Source: Trissonchulus latispiculum (taxonomy: Eukaryota; Nematoda; Enoplea; Enoplida; Ironidae). From it: a stretch of DNA of 64,000 nucleotides. Under the pieces are notes generated by a model that searched no databases, was not told the DNA's origin, and saw only the letters and a program-made list of their open reading frames with translations. The translations under genes and the position numbers were made by a program. Of this stretch, positions 37,207 through 53,470 are shown piece after piece (the first letter of the stretch is position 1; each line of letters starts with the position of its first letter). Location: contig JASAND010013091.1 of the NCBI GenBank assembly GCA_030248195.1, positions 1 to 64,000 on the forward strand, in the 5' to 3' direction.

Positions 37207-37354
37207 TTAGCTTTCTGAAGGCTTCTCTTGCGGTTGTAGCTTTCTGAAGGCTTCTCTTGCGGTTGTAGCTTTCTGAAGGCTTCTCTTGCGGTTGTAGCTT
37301 TCTGAAGGCTTCTCTTGCGGTTGTAGCTTTCTGAAGGCTTCTCTTGCGGTTGTA
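37207..37354 (+). repeat. 30-bp minisatellite, about 5 copies
   Basis: The unit AGCTTTCTGAAGGCTTCTC followed by TTGCGGTTGT repeats about five times with near-perfect identity, 310 bp upstream of the MRPS11 start codon. The antisense reading frame is not considered coding. Confidence 0.95.
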
Positions 37355-37664
37355 TCTTACAGAAGTCGTCATCTTTTCGTCAAATTCAGACATGAAATTT
37401 CCCGAGCATCCAATAAGTAATTTTACTTAATAGTTAAATTCTAATTTTCTCTCTGGCTTAGACTCCCTCCTTTTCCTGATTTTTTCGTTTCTGCCATTTT
37501 GTACGAGTGAAAACAGAGCCGACATTTTCGTATCGTTTATTCGTGGAAATTTAGCGAGAATGTCGCCTGTTCTCTGTTTCCCCTTTGTTTACCTGCAGTA
37601 CATGGTGAAATAAAGTACTCGTCTTTTGTGACTTTCTTTTTCAGGTTGAAGCTGCTACGAAGTA

Positions 37665-38246
37665 ATGCTTAGGAGTTGCTTAGCGCCGCTCAGTCGTCAA
37701 CTGAACCATGCTGTACCCGTCAAACGCGTTCATACAGCGGCTCCCCTCTATAAGACTGCTTTGGATCGAAGACAGCTGCGAGCTGGCCATGTGATAGATG
37801 AAGGTGTGCCGGGTGAGAAGTTTTTCTGGCTGGATAAGCGAATGCTGGAAGGCCGATTCCCGACCCTGGAAACGGAGACGGAACTGTTTGATGGAATTCC
37901 TTATACCGACCTTCCTGTATGCCATATTAAACTGTCCAAAAACAATACCATCATGTGCATGACTGTCAACACTTTTCCCAAAACGCTCACCTCGGCCGGG
38001 ACGGAGGGATTCCGAAATGCCAAGAAGGGGACTAGTGTGGCTGGCCAGGCGGCCGGTATCAGTATGGCTCTGAAAGCTAAGAAACTGGGAATGTCCATTT
38101 GTAAGGTGGCCCTGCGGGGATTGGGACCGGGTAGAATAGCGGCGATTCGCGGACTTCACATGGGAGGAATGAAGATAGTCTCTATTACGGATGTGACCAA
38201 ACTGCCTGAACTGGGGCCTAGGCCTCGAAAAGCTAGGCGGTTATAG
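37665..38246 (+). CDS. MRPS11: Mitochondrial ribosomal protein uS11m (MRPS11)
   Basis: A single-exon coding region of 193 aa. Residues 1-30 are rich in Arg, Ser, Leu and Ala and lack acidic residues, as expected for a mitochondrial presequence. The rest is the uS11 fold: FDGIPYTDLPVCHIKLSKNN, TLTSAGTEGFRNAKKGTS, A-x-A-A...A-K-K-L-G and the conserved C-terminus LRGLGPGRIAAIRGL...SITDVT with a basic RPRKARRL end. The protein is part of the small mitoribosomal subunit platform. A polypyrimidine-AG (CTTTCTTTTTCAG, ending 37645) sits 19 bp before the ATG, so a 5' UTR intron is likely. It is convergent with the Reeler/EGF gene. Confidence 0.96.
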   Translation: MLRSCLAPLSRQLNHAVPVKRVHTAAPLYKTALDRRQLRAGHVIDEGVPGEKFFWLDKRMLEGRFPTLETETELFDGIPYTDLPVCHIKLSKNNTIMCMTVNTFPKTLTSAGTEGFRNAKKGTSVAGQAAGISMALKAKKLGMSICKVALRGLGPGRIAAIRGLHMGGMKIVSITDVTKLPELGPRPRKARRL

Positions 38247-38286
38247 TCTGGTCACTGTGCTTTTGTATGCTGTTGTTGTAGTGTAT

Positions 38287-38292
38287 AATAAA
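38287..38292 (+). terminator. Poly(A) signal of MRPS11
   Basis: AATAAA 41 bp after the MRPS11 stop codon, in GTATAATAAAAAGCC. Confidence 0.75.
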
Positions 38293-38357
38293 AAGCCTTT
38301 TTTGTTGTGCTGTCAGTTGGGTATCTGATTGTCTAGTTTCATATGAGACTGTAGGAC

Positions 38358-38363
38358 TTTATT
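38358..38363 (-). terminator. Candidate poly(A) signal of the Reeler/EGF gene
   Basis: TTTATT on the plus strand reads AATAAA on the minus strand, about 420 bp downstream of the stop at 38785. Only about 65 bp separate it from the MRPS11 signal. Confidence 0.5.
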
Positions 38364-38784
38364 AAAATATAATGCATACAGTACGAAGAAAATATTGGTA
38401 TATTAGATATTGCACTGATTTGGTTTCTGTAAAGTCTTTAGTTACGCAATCTTCTGCCACCTTTGTACGTAAACTGCGGCTTGGCCAACTTCATTTCTTT
38501 CAGTTACGGTAATCACTAGTTCATTCTGCTCGAGGGCAAATTGGCGACTCACCTATAACAAATGTTCTGCTCAAACTACTCAAAATTATTGACGAGCGGT
38601 GCAACGAAGCGAAACTTTAGAAAGCGAGTGGTAGTGCTAGTTATTGCTATCATGGGTAGATCAACATCCATTCTTCCCCGTAGCTCTCAAGTTAGGCAGA
38701 AACGGATATAATCGAGGAAGGAGTTGAATGTCGAATCAATTTCGTACTCTGCTGTTGTAACATAATCGGCTTAGTCGGTATATA

Positions 38785-44043
<5,259 letters not shown>

Positions 44044-45789
44044 ACTTATATAATATCTGAAAATTAAGAAACAAGTGATGATATAAAATAGGAACACTTT
44101 CACGTATAGATAGATTCCGGCACTGTTTCTGTAATCAGGATCACTGAACTGGTGTATCCTGAACATTTCAGATATTTTGGATCACTATTGTGATCACTAT
44201 CAAATACGGCAAAAAATGCCAGCTCTTTAAGTGTTGGTAGTAGTAGTAGTAGTGCTGGTAGTTGTGTGTATGTCTATTCAGTACAACTGAGCTAGAAGCA
44301 TTAACAACTGGCAACATTTTTGAAAAAAGTAATTTTTTCAAGAACGACCCTTTTTGGAACAACGGTTATAGCCCAAAATATTTTATGATAATTCGAGAGT
44401 GCTGGAGTTTTTGCTTCTGGAACGCAAAAAATGGTCCGTCGGACCCAAACAATGCCCTTATCGTTCGATGAAGATCAAAATTAATAACTAAATAAGTAAA
44501 GCACTACATGCAAATGTACCAATGTGTATGTATTGAATTTCAATTTATTTATTTATATATGGAGAAGGCTATACCAAACTGGTTAAGTAATTGCCTAGCC
44601 GCCCAGATAACGACCGACAAGCGGCCATTCGGACGAACAGCGTCTCGGCAGCCGGATGCCAGCAACACTATTTCACTCTCAATACAAGCTATTAGTCCAA
44701 AGGAAGTATCTATGAACGACCAATTTAATCGGCTCTCACGATTTTTTGGCTTAAACATGGTGTGAACGGAACGGCAGCGTCGATTATTTTGAAAAAAAGC
44801 GCAATCAATTTTCAACCAATCTGAAAAAACCTTCTTGAAAAACTATCCTACAACAGGTCTTATCACCGCCTCCCTGGTCCTGCCTTTTGAAAATGCACAT
44901 GGAGAAATTCCTGTACCACATACTCAAAACAATGTTAAAGTTTTAAAAAGAAACAGTTTCTATAAATGATTTTATAGGCTAAGGAATATATATTCTATAT
45001 TACAGTACCAAGGCTATTTGCTGTCATATATACTGTAGAGGAAATCAGGCCGCTTGCTACTAATTCTGTATTGAGTTATGAGTATGTGACGTATGGCACT
45101 ATGACAACTAGCTTGAAGTCAGATTCTCGATCCACAACTATCGATTCTCCGCTTCATGGCTGCAGTGTGGTCCGGGGAAAGTTACCGACAGTTTTGCCTT
45201 TCTGAGAGTGGGCGAGTCGTTGGTATAAAAACTTGAGTTAGAATTTATAATGCACAGTATATAAAAGTAGTAATACAACACAGTATACTAGTATATCAAT
45301 TAAAACTAAATTTGCAACTTAGTTATGCTATGGCCTATCTAAGAGTTTTAAAAGGATCGCACTAAATGTTTAATCGAAATACAATAATGATAGGCTGAAG
45401 ATGTCAGTTACAAAACAAGTTCAAACTATTCTGTTTTATGGTTCGTTTATAGGGGCATGTCATTCTAATGTATTTTTCACAAGTGTTTCTCTTTCAGAGC
45501 ATAAAATTAAGATAGTCACTAATCCAAGTTGTGCTTTTTCATTCACGATCTGCGAACAAAAGAAAAACTAAAGCAACCATAAAAGTAAAGATTCTGTATA
45601 GGGTTAGACATATCGGATTTTAAAACAAAACTCAGTTTTTGTGAATCCATGTTGTCAATTAAAGCTAACAATTGCATTTCTTTAAACCTAAAATTGCGAA
45701 AACGGAAATGAAAGGAAAGAAAAGAAAAACGTTGCTATGGTGCTTGATGTACGTTTAGCTCAGAATATATGTAATTGTACGCATGCCTT
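44044..45789. other. Upstream region of the Reeler/EGF gene, no gene seen
   Basis: A GTAGTAG microsatellite lies at about 44233-44255. On the minus strand a 3' splice-like TTTTCAG lies 17 bp before the ATG, so a non-coding first exon may lie upstream. No other gene is supported; the short ORFs at 44508-44815 match nothing I recognise. Confidence 0.5.
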
Positions 45790-46019
45790 TAAGGTGGGGA
45801 TTCCTGCTGGGCACATATTGTAGGTTGGCGGCGTAAATCAAGGTAAAATTTGAAGAAACTTTCCGAAATACGTTCCTCTAGCGTGCTAACACCCTCTGCG
45901 CAATCCCGATTCAAAAATTCGAGATTTCCGGGCAGGGCGGTTTTTCCTAATTTCTTAAAGTTTGGCAGCTGCTGCATAGTTTAGACTATATTCATTCGAA
46001 AGATCTCGTTTAGAGTCAT
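45790..46019. repeat. Diverged copy of the repeat at about 8655-8830
   Basis: Shares ordered words (GGGCACAT, TAAATCAAG, CTAGCG, AACACCCTC, AAAGTTTGGCAGCTGC, GAAAGATCTC) with 8655-8830. It stops exactly where the homopolymer block begins. Confidence 0.6.
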
Positions 46020-46172
46020 GTTTTTGCTTTTTAAAAAAACCTTTTTTTTTTTCCTCTCGGGGGAGATAGGGGGTTTTTTTTTGTTGGGGGGGGAAAATTT
46101 TTTTTTTTTTGAAAAAAAAAAATATATAATCTTTTTTTTTGAATGAAAAAGGGGGGGGGTTGGGGGGTAAGG
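46020..46172. other. Homopolymer-rich junction block, possible assembly seam
   Basis: Successive runs of T, G, A and T (8-13 bases each) with almost no normal sequence between. Nothing else in the window looks like it. The repeat families common to its left are not seen to its right. It may be low-quality consensus or an end-joined contig. Confidence 0.6.
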
Positions 46173-46173
46173 A

Positions 46174-47767
46174 TGTAATGAAGTTGCTTTGATCTGAATT
46201 AAAGAATCGCTTTCTATTTCGTCCTAGTTCAGCCTAGTCGGTTAGGGCTCTATAGCAACTCAATCCTTTACACGGAGGGTCAGCGCGTCTGCTAGGATTA
46301 GCAAACTTAGACACAGGATGCCCAAAAGGTGGTTTGTCCAGAAATGGGTATCCTTGTAGCCAACCCGGATGGGGTCCTGGTTGTGAGTTCGTTTGATGGA
46401 TGGGGATGGAGAGATGGAGACAAGCGGGGTCGATGCCTGTCTTTCTTGAGACTGGAGTAGTATCAGTTCACAACAGTGAGTTCTGATATATATCTTGATA
46501 GACTGATCAAGATATACTGACGGATGATTCTTCTTGGTTTCCTTTGATGATCAGGGATCGGGATCTAAAACTCTAGATCCTTCACTTACTTGCGTAGGGG
46601 AAGAGGTTGATCCTGATCCAATGGCTTTGTCCAGTGTATGTGTGCACCCTAGGTCAAACACTTGCTGAGGCACACTTGAATTTATTAAGAATTAATGTAA
46701 TTCTCAACAATTACAATGATTAACAACTACAATGGTTATATGAAGAATAATAATAATAATAATAATAAACACTGTAATTATGATACTATAGGCAATAGAA
46801 TAAATGAATCTACAGGGTACAATTCTAACGATACAAAACACAGATTATAGGGTTGCCAGAGTTGCCAGTTCCAAACATAAACGTTTGATTGTTTTAAATT
46901 GCGGGACAAGACTTTAGATTATGACTACTCACTATTACTTCTTCTTCTTCTTCTCTCTGTACTACTAACCTCAACTACGGTATCCTACTGCTAAACTCTG
47001 TGCCTTCCCTATATGCTTGTGTTTGTGCGGTCTATCTGCGGTCTATCTCTTTATCAGTCCTTTTAAAACAAGGACAGTACTATCAATTATAATCAAAAGT
47101 AATAATAATAATAATAATAATTAATGATAATTAGTTCAGTACACACAAAGCAAATTCCGGTCCTTGGGTGAGCCCAAGAATGCTGTTCCAATCTCCTACA
47201 GCGGAGCACACAGCGCACTGTTCCCGGATGCTATTCGGAAAACCTGAGGGGTCTAACACAGGGGGACGGTCTGGCTGGGGGAATGCCTGGTACGGTTATA
47301 TAAACAACTTCAACAATAAATTAATTTAATTTATTAAATTATCTTCCTTTAGATCTTCCTGAGTTGTTTGACTCTTTAGCACAGATCAAAGGGGAATTCC
47401 CACCCAAGCAGAGCAAGAAGGGCAAAAGCAGAGATCATCTTTTTTGGTTGATAATTGAAAAACAAAGATTAAGTTCTCTTGTTTAGGTTTTAGGTCCCAC
47501 ACTAGATTCCGGTGCCGTATCCGCGATCGTTCCTGCCTTAATCGTTGCAAAACCGTCCAATCTGACTCTCAAAGTACCTTATCTGACTGTGACTGATCCA
47601 AAACCAAACAGCTGAGCAATGTCCTTCTCCGGACTGAATACCAAGTAATTATCTGACCAAATTAACAGCACTGAGGCTTCAAATAGTAGGCAATCGCAGG
47701 GTGACTCTGGCAGGATAGATGCTCACTTCCGCACCTGAATCAAATGGGTTAAAACCCATTAGTTACA
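46174..47767. other. Candidate long terminal repeat (about 1.6 kb), single copy in window
   Basis: Starts TGTAATGAAG and ends ATTAGTTACA, i.e. TG...CA with 5-bp inverted TGTAA/TTACA tips. Six bases further right is a TGG-initiated tRNA-like motif. It contains GATCAAGATAT-type repeats (46490-46520) and an AAT microsatellite. No second copy is in the window and the left flank is the homopolymer block, so the call rests on termini only. Confidence 0.3.
46746..46769. repeat. (AAT)n microsatellite
   Basis: Eight AAT-type units. A second, similar run lies at 47100-47123. Confidence 0.95.
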
Positions 47768-47773
47768 CAATTA

Positions 47774-47792
47774 TGGTGCGGGATTCGAACCC
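47774..47792 (+). promoter_or_regulatory. tRNA T-arm complement: possible primer-binding site or B-box
   Basis: TGGTGCGGGATTCGAACCC is the reverse complement of a sequence with a T-loop (GGTTCGAATCC) ending CACCA. Next to an LTR this would suggest a primer-binding site on the plus strand. However, the acceptor-stem part is too short for a normal tRNA 3' end, and the large ORFs lie on the other strand. On the minus strand it also fits a Pol III B-box. Confidence 0.3.
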
Positions 47793-50700
47793 AGCAACCA
47801 TTACTCACTTATTGGCTTTCTGAGATCAAAACTGAACTTGGGAAACTCAAGCTAATCACAATAAACGAAATTTCTGACATTTTGATACAGAATTGAGAAA
47901 ATTCTAACACTTAATCAAGATTCTGGGGATATTTTAATAAAGATGTTGTTTTTGAGCAATTTCCTGCAATTCCGTGCAGGAAATTGCGATAAAGGTGTAA
48001 TTTTACTTCATACCTTCCGTTTTTGTACTGTTCCAGGTTGGAACACCAAGATTAAAGTAGATCCACAATTTATAATGGTTTGACACTAACTAGACAATTT
48101 GTGGTTATTCTTGTACCTGCATAAAACAATCATATAATTTCATAACGGTGTCAAAACATTTGGGGCCCTTGTTCTGGCCCCAGAGTTCAGGGCAGTAACA
48201 ACTCCCTGTAATTGAAGTATCCCATGATTTGAAACTAGAATAGTAAAAGATAAAAAGGTTGGTTTGATTAGAAGATGGTTCATTTTACCCTATCCATATT
48301 TCTTACGTACTTATTTACTATTTCCTCTATTTCAGGTATACCATTAATTATTAAGCAACACCATACAAGATTTTTTTGATTTTCGACGTTCATTATTGCC
48401 ATTTGAGAGTAGTTGACGAAACTTGGATTAATACTAAACGTGAACATTGGTACGGTTGATTTTGCAACCGTACCAGCTATTGAGCAACCTGGGTTTGTTA
48501 CTCTTGGCTTTAGATATGGTGCAAATGAGAAACAGCACCTACTCGTGATTGTAGTCATTATTACGGCTAAACACAAACTGGACTTGACTGACTAAACTAG
48601 AAATGGCAATAGTGACCTCTACTTGTTTTGGAAATAAACCAACAATACCTTAACTAGAGAATTATTATTAATACTTATCCTTACGTAATACTGCTATACT
48701 TCTTGTGCATGGCAGATTTGCAACTGTAGTCATTATTAGGAGCTAATTACTAACAGGATTTGACCTAGCTAGTTGGTATTGGCTATAAATACATTTGCTT
48801 CATTTGGAAATAAATTGACAGTGTGCATAACCGAAGAACATAGTACTTCTGAGTACAGAAATTATTTTGACACGAACCGCATTTACTAACACAAAATCAG
48901 CAATTTGTATAATCCCTTTTTATGCGATTCGTCCGCACTCTTGATACAGAGTAACTTACGCGGACGAATCGAGGATCTCCCAATATGGACTGCCGCGAGC
49001 CTAATACGAGGTCCTGGTGACCTTAGATTCTCGTGCTCATACCTCATTTGCATATTTCCTATTGTAACCTAAAACCTAAATTGCTTACGTAATTCCGCAC
49101 CTGCAACTTTCGGACATGCATACAAAACTTGGTTACCTTATTTACCTGCATACTACCTAAGTTTTGGGATAATTTCGGTGCTTCGCACAACCCACGCATA
49201 CAGGCAGTCACTATACATTTAGACAATCGTACTCCAGATCGATCGTATCATACAAACTGTAACATCCACGTACACCGTACACAGTTCAATACTTAACTAC
49301 GTAAACTTATTTCCGAGCTAAACAATCTCTAACAGCAATTACACAAACATTTGGACTAATGATTAATAAACATTCACACTACACTTGTACATCATTTAGA
49401 CTAGAATACACTCATATCAAACTCTAGATACCTTCGTTCACATGAACCACAAACATACCTTTATCCTGCTTAATATCTGAGTTTTCGTTCACTCGACGGT
49501 GCTCGCAACCTTCGTCAAACAGAAGGAGTTCCCGCGAGTCACAACACGCATATATACGATCACGTAAGTTCACACGAAAATCATTCATACACTCATACAC
49601 ACGCAATCATACAATTTCTTAGCTAATCGTTACTTAACTGTTTCTAACTACCAACCTAGTTACAACTGCAAATACGACATTTCCTGATACTAGCTACAAC
49701 TAATGTTATTAATCTCTTAGTGATTATTTTAAATGTAACCTAATAATATTAACTACTAATTTTCGGAACTTTGTGCAAGTTTTGGTGCGAGTTTTAATGT
49801 TTTAAAAACTCGACTTTTAGCGCAGAAGTTTGAGAAGTTTGTAGTATTTTTGAAGAAACATTTTGGGAATTTTATGAAAGCCATGTGAGTAATGATTGCC
49901 AAGCAATCATTACTACAAAAACTACTACAACACATTAATATTAACACATAAACAACTGGACAGGGAAGCCGGTCATTCCCTTTTAAACTTCTCAATAATT
50001 AATTAAATAGAACAACTCATAACTTTTAGAATTCGGATTAGACGTCCTAGATTTTTGAAGACCTATGATTTTGTAACCGACCTAAAGCTGAAATAAAAGG
50101 CGTAATACAGAACAGTAACATTTCGGGATTAACTGCGCCTGGATTAACAATATGGCCGGCAACTCCTAGTTGCCGGCTGTGGGGAATAAACCTTAGAACT
50201 AGCTCATATTCTTCTGAGGGTCATACTTTTGAAGACCCGCTAACTCATCTTAAGGAGGTGGGGTCCCACTCATTTTTCCCAGAAACTGCAAAATATATTA
50301 CTCTTTCCTATAAAAATAAACTACGATTCAAAAATCGTGGCTTGACCGAAAGTTTAAATGAAAAAGATAACATGAAAAGAAAGGTGGCTAGGCAAATCTC
50401 AAGACCCCCATCACACAGGAGGAGTTTACATGAGCTGCCTTTTAAAGGGAAATAATAAAAACAAGAAGTGAAATGATAAATAAGGGACAAAACTCAAGAC
50501 CTCCATCGAACAGGAGGGGTTTACATGAGCTGCCCCAAAACAAGAAATCATAAAATAAAATATAGAAATAAACTAAAATTGGCCTTGGGCCCACTCATGC
50601 TAGAAAACTGAAAGTTGGCCAGAAGGCCTCGCATCAAAAAGGTAAAAAGTTATGCCCGTAGGCTCAAAAATAGTACATAAAAAAGAATGGCCCGAAGGCC

Positions 50701-53210
50701 CACATGCGTAGAAAAGACTGGCCGAAAGGCCCAAAAAATACATGTATAAAACTTGGCCCGAAGGCCCAAAACAAATAGAAAAAATATGGCCAAAAAAGGG
50801 CGGCCTTTTGTTCCTAGATTTTGTTCCTCGATTCAGAAATTGGCCGGGCATACAAAACCCATTCGGCCCTTAATTGTAAGTGTTCGTGTTATTTCTTCTC
50901 ACTTTCTTTTCTAGCCCGAAGGCTAGAAAAGTCCCTATATTTTTACCTAACCGGGGGAAGGTACGTTGAATTCTCCGTGCCAAAACTCTGGCACACAGCG
51001 GAGAACGCACCTGGGGGAAAGGGGAAAGCGACTGCTTTCAGCCGCATCTCAACGAACACTGAACTTTTGGAAAAATTTTGGGACCGAGCTGACAGCTATC
51101 TGACAGCTCGGTGACAGGTCATTAGCGCGGTTTGCGGCGGACTTTGCTTTGTTTTTAAGGCAAAGCTTCTAGAAAGTTCTAGAACTTTCTAGAAGCTCGC
51201 CACCTTTAACATTGGCAGACTAGGGGCTTGCCAGCGGGCCAGTCCGCTGAGCCTGAAATTAATGAGATTTTTAAATTATTGCCCCTACAACTGACCCTTT
51301 TTTGATAAATTTTGGGTGCTGAAATCTGGCGAAATTTTGTGAAATTTTGGTTAACACGTAAACATAACCAAAGGGGCCAGATTTAGCTTAAATTTTCAAC
51401 CTTACCCAATTTTCTCAAAATTGGGCTTAAAATTCATCATATTTTGTACTATATTTGGAAAAATTAATATTAAGTCGGGATATTTCACCCAATTTGAATG
51501 TCTGTTTTATATTTTCCTTACTTTAACAGGTCCTTGTTTACTGGACCCCTACTTTGAGTTTTGAAGCCAACTTTTGCCAGTAAACAAGGGACGCTGTTTG
51601 CTGGCCTTAGCGACAATTGCTCCTCATTGCTGGACTTTCTATGTCCTCACATGACTGAGACTAGGGGAGCAATTGTAACAAGAAATATGCATAAAAAATC
51701 ATACGTAATTTTCTGTGAAATAAAAATTACATTTTCGTAATCTACGTACTTTATTTAGTATAACTAGCTGCTTTCATCAAAATCAAACAATTTGGGAGGA
51801 GGGTAAGCCCCCTCCAAACTAATATATCTACGTAAAAGTGTATACTAACTTTGAGGAAAGGCGAGTTTCTATGCTGGCCTTTGGCCAGCCTAAAGGACAC
51901 TTGAGGACACTCAGAGATGTAGAACATGAATGAGGGTGTTAGGACACCTGTTACCTATGTAGCAATTAGGAACCAATTAGGACCCAATTAAGCACTTAAC
52001 ACAAAGGTTTTTAAGGAGGCCAACTTTAAGACACTCCTTCTAAAGAAGCAAGATTACGAAAGAAGAAGCAATTTCACTAAGACATTTTTATTTATAACTT
52101 GCTTAATTTTGAGAGTTAGAAAGTGGGAATTAGATTTTCGGAATCGGGAGAAACTCGCCTTTCAAATGAGCCTAAGTTATATTTTCACCTAAAATTAACC
52201 AAATTAACCAATAACTACTAAATTAATATTAATTAACCTATATTACATCATACTAATAGCTACTTAACTAATTATTACTTGAATTTGAACCATCTTCCAA
52301 CAATTTGGCTATTTTTAATGACTTTCAGTACTACACTCTTTTATTGGTACTTAAATTCCAAACTTTGAGGACATAAAAGATCCTTTATTTCTCTAATAAA
52401 AACTGGAGAGCATCCTTACAGCTGTTTATTTGGCATTTCCGACCGGGAAATAGGGGAATTGAAAGTCCTATCTCGGACTTAATAAGAGTAACTACTCTTT
52501 CGACTGGAATTCGTGAATCAGTGTTAGTAACGGGGGTTAGTACGATTAATAATTGTTTAAGCTTCCATCATTGGTTAATACTAATCTCTTGATCAGTTCA
52601 TGTTTACCGCGTGTTTGATTTCTTTTTATTGTCAATTAATTAATACTTGAATCTAAAATCTTAGTCCCTAATTGAGTAATAGTAATTTGAACTCGGCAAC
52701 TCTGGCAATTTGGAATAAGACATAACAAAATACATTCAACAACTTAATCATTAATTCCAATCAGATCAATCATTATTAAGCCGGTACTCGTCATTTCCTT
52801 TATACTGATGGATTCACTTCTTCATATGATTTTTTATTCACCATTTAGATCTTGAAATTCACTTTTTAACCTTTGTGAAACTCCTTTCATTACAACCTCC
52901 ACAAGAAAAATGGCTGATATTTTAACTAGGGGGGAAGACCAAAATACTAAAAAAAATTCTCCACAGAATTATCATATCAATAACCATAACTTCATAAACT
53001 GCATGACCATAATTATATTAAAGACTGATAAAGGTATCTGCGTTCTGTGCATTGCGTTCTAGTCATACTTATTATTCTTGTCTATTCTTCATATTACTAA
53101 TCAATACTTGATCATTATTATATTTCTTGTGCATTCACGCCTACGTTAGAGTTCACTAATATCTCTGTGATTACTGTCCTTCTTAAATCTGAGTCTTACT
53201 TACTTGCTTT
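47793..53210. other. AT-rich non-coding region with many perfect hairpins
   Basis: No ORF is convincing in about 5.4 kb. Perfect stems lie at 47956-47987 (13 bp, loop ATTCCG), 48448-48475 (11 bp), 48925-48971 (12 bp, 23-nt loop), 50155-50177 (10 bp) and 50906-50931 (11 bp, CGAA loop). From 50630 to 50790 several short GGCC-CGAA-GGCC hairpins are spaced 30-60 bp apart, and GCTGGCC-TTT-GGCCAGC lies at about 51873-51889. Confidence 0.6.
51166..51195. promoter_or_regulatory. Perfect six-unit heat-shock element
   Basis: Six contiguous alternating nTTCn/nGAAn pentamers: CTTCT AGAAA GTTCT AGAAC TTTCT AGAAG, without a mismatch, forming a near-perfect palindrome. Heat-shock factor trimers bind three or more such units. 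No TATA box or start site can be assigned with confidence. Confidence 0.75.
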
Positions 53211-53470
53211 AGGTGGGGTCGACCTTCTATGGGTCCGTTCCGCAACCACCTCATATACCTAATTTGCATATCTTCTTCAGGTGGGGTCGACCTTCTGTGG
53301 GTCCGTTCCGCAACCACCTCATATACCTAATTTGCATATCTTCTTCAGGTGGGGTCGACCTTCTGTGGGTCCGTTCCGCAACCACCTCATATACCTAATT
53401 TGCATATCTTCTTCAGGTGGGGTCGACCTTCTGTGGGTCCGTTCCGCAACCACCTCATATACCTAATTTA
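53211..53470 (+). repeat. 68-bp tandem repeat, 3.8 copies, each with an octamer motif
   Basis: AGGTGGGGTCGACCTTC starts at 53211, 53279, 53347 and 53415, an exact 68-bp period with almost no variation. Each of the first three units ends with AATTTGCATATC, containing the ATTTGCAT octamer recognised by POU factors. It resembles enhancer repeats of retroviral U3 regions, but this is only by analogy. ORFs through it are artefacts of the repeat. Confidence 0.95.

Noticed and set aside
37680..38159. 159-codon ORF antisense to MRPS11
   Set aside because: Shadow of a strongly conserved coding region; no independent similarity.
44508..44815. Overlapping 85- and 88-codon ORFs on opposite strands
   Set aside because: No recognisable motif, no splice or start context. 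Kept as unassigned sequence.
47740..47820. A complete tRNA gene around the T-arm motif
   Set aside because: No matching acceptor, D or anticodon arms upstream, and the CCA-like end follows the T-stem directly.
48280..48595. 98- and 60-codon ORFs
   Set aside because: They overlap on opposite strands over a perfect hairpin. No domain; likely chance.
48925..48971. Hammerhead ribozyme
   Set aside because: A perfect 12-bp stem with a 23-nt loop, but the conserved CUGAUGA and GAAA core is absent.
53213..53466. 61-codon ORFs in the 68-bp tandem repeat
   Set aside because: Artefacts of repeat periodicity; 68 is not a multiple of three, and the same peptide recurs in shifted frames.
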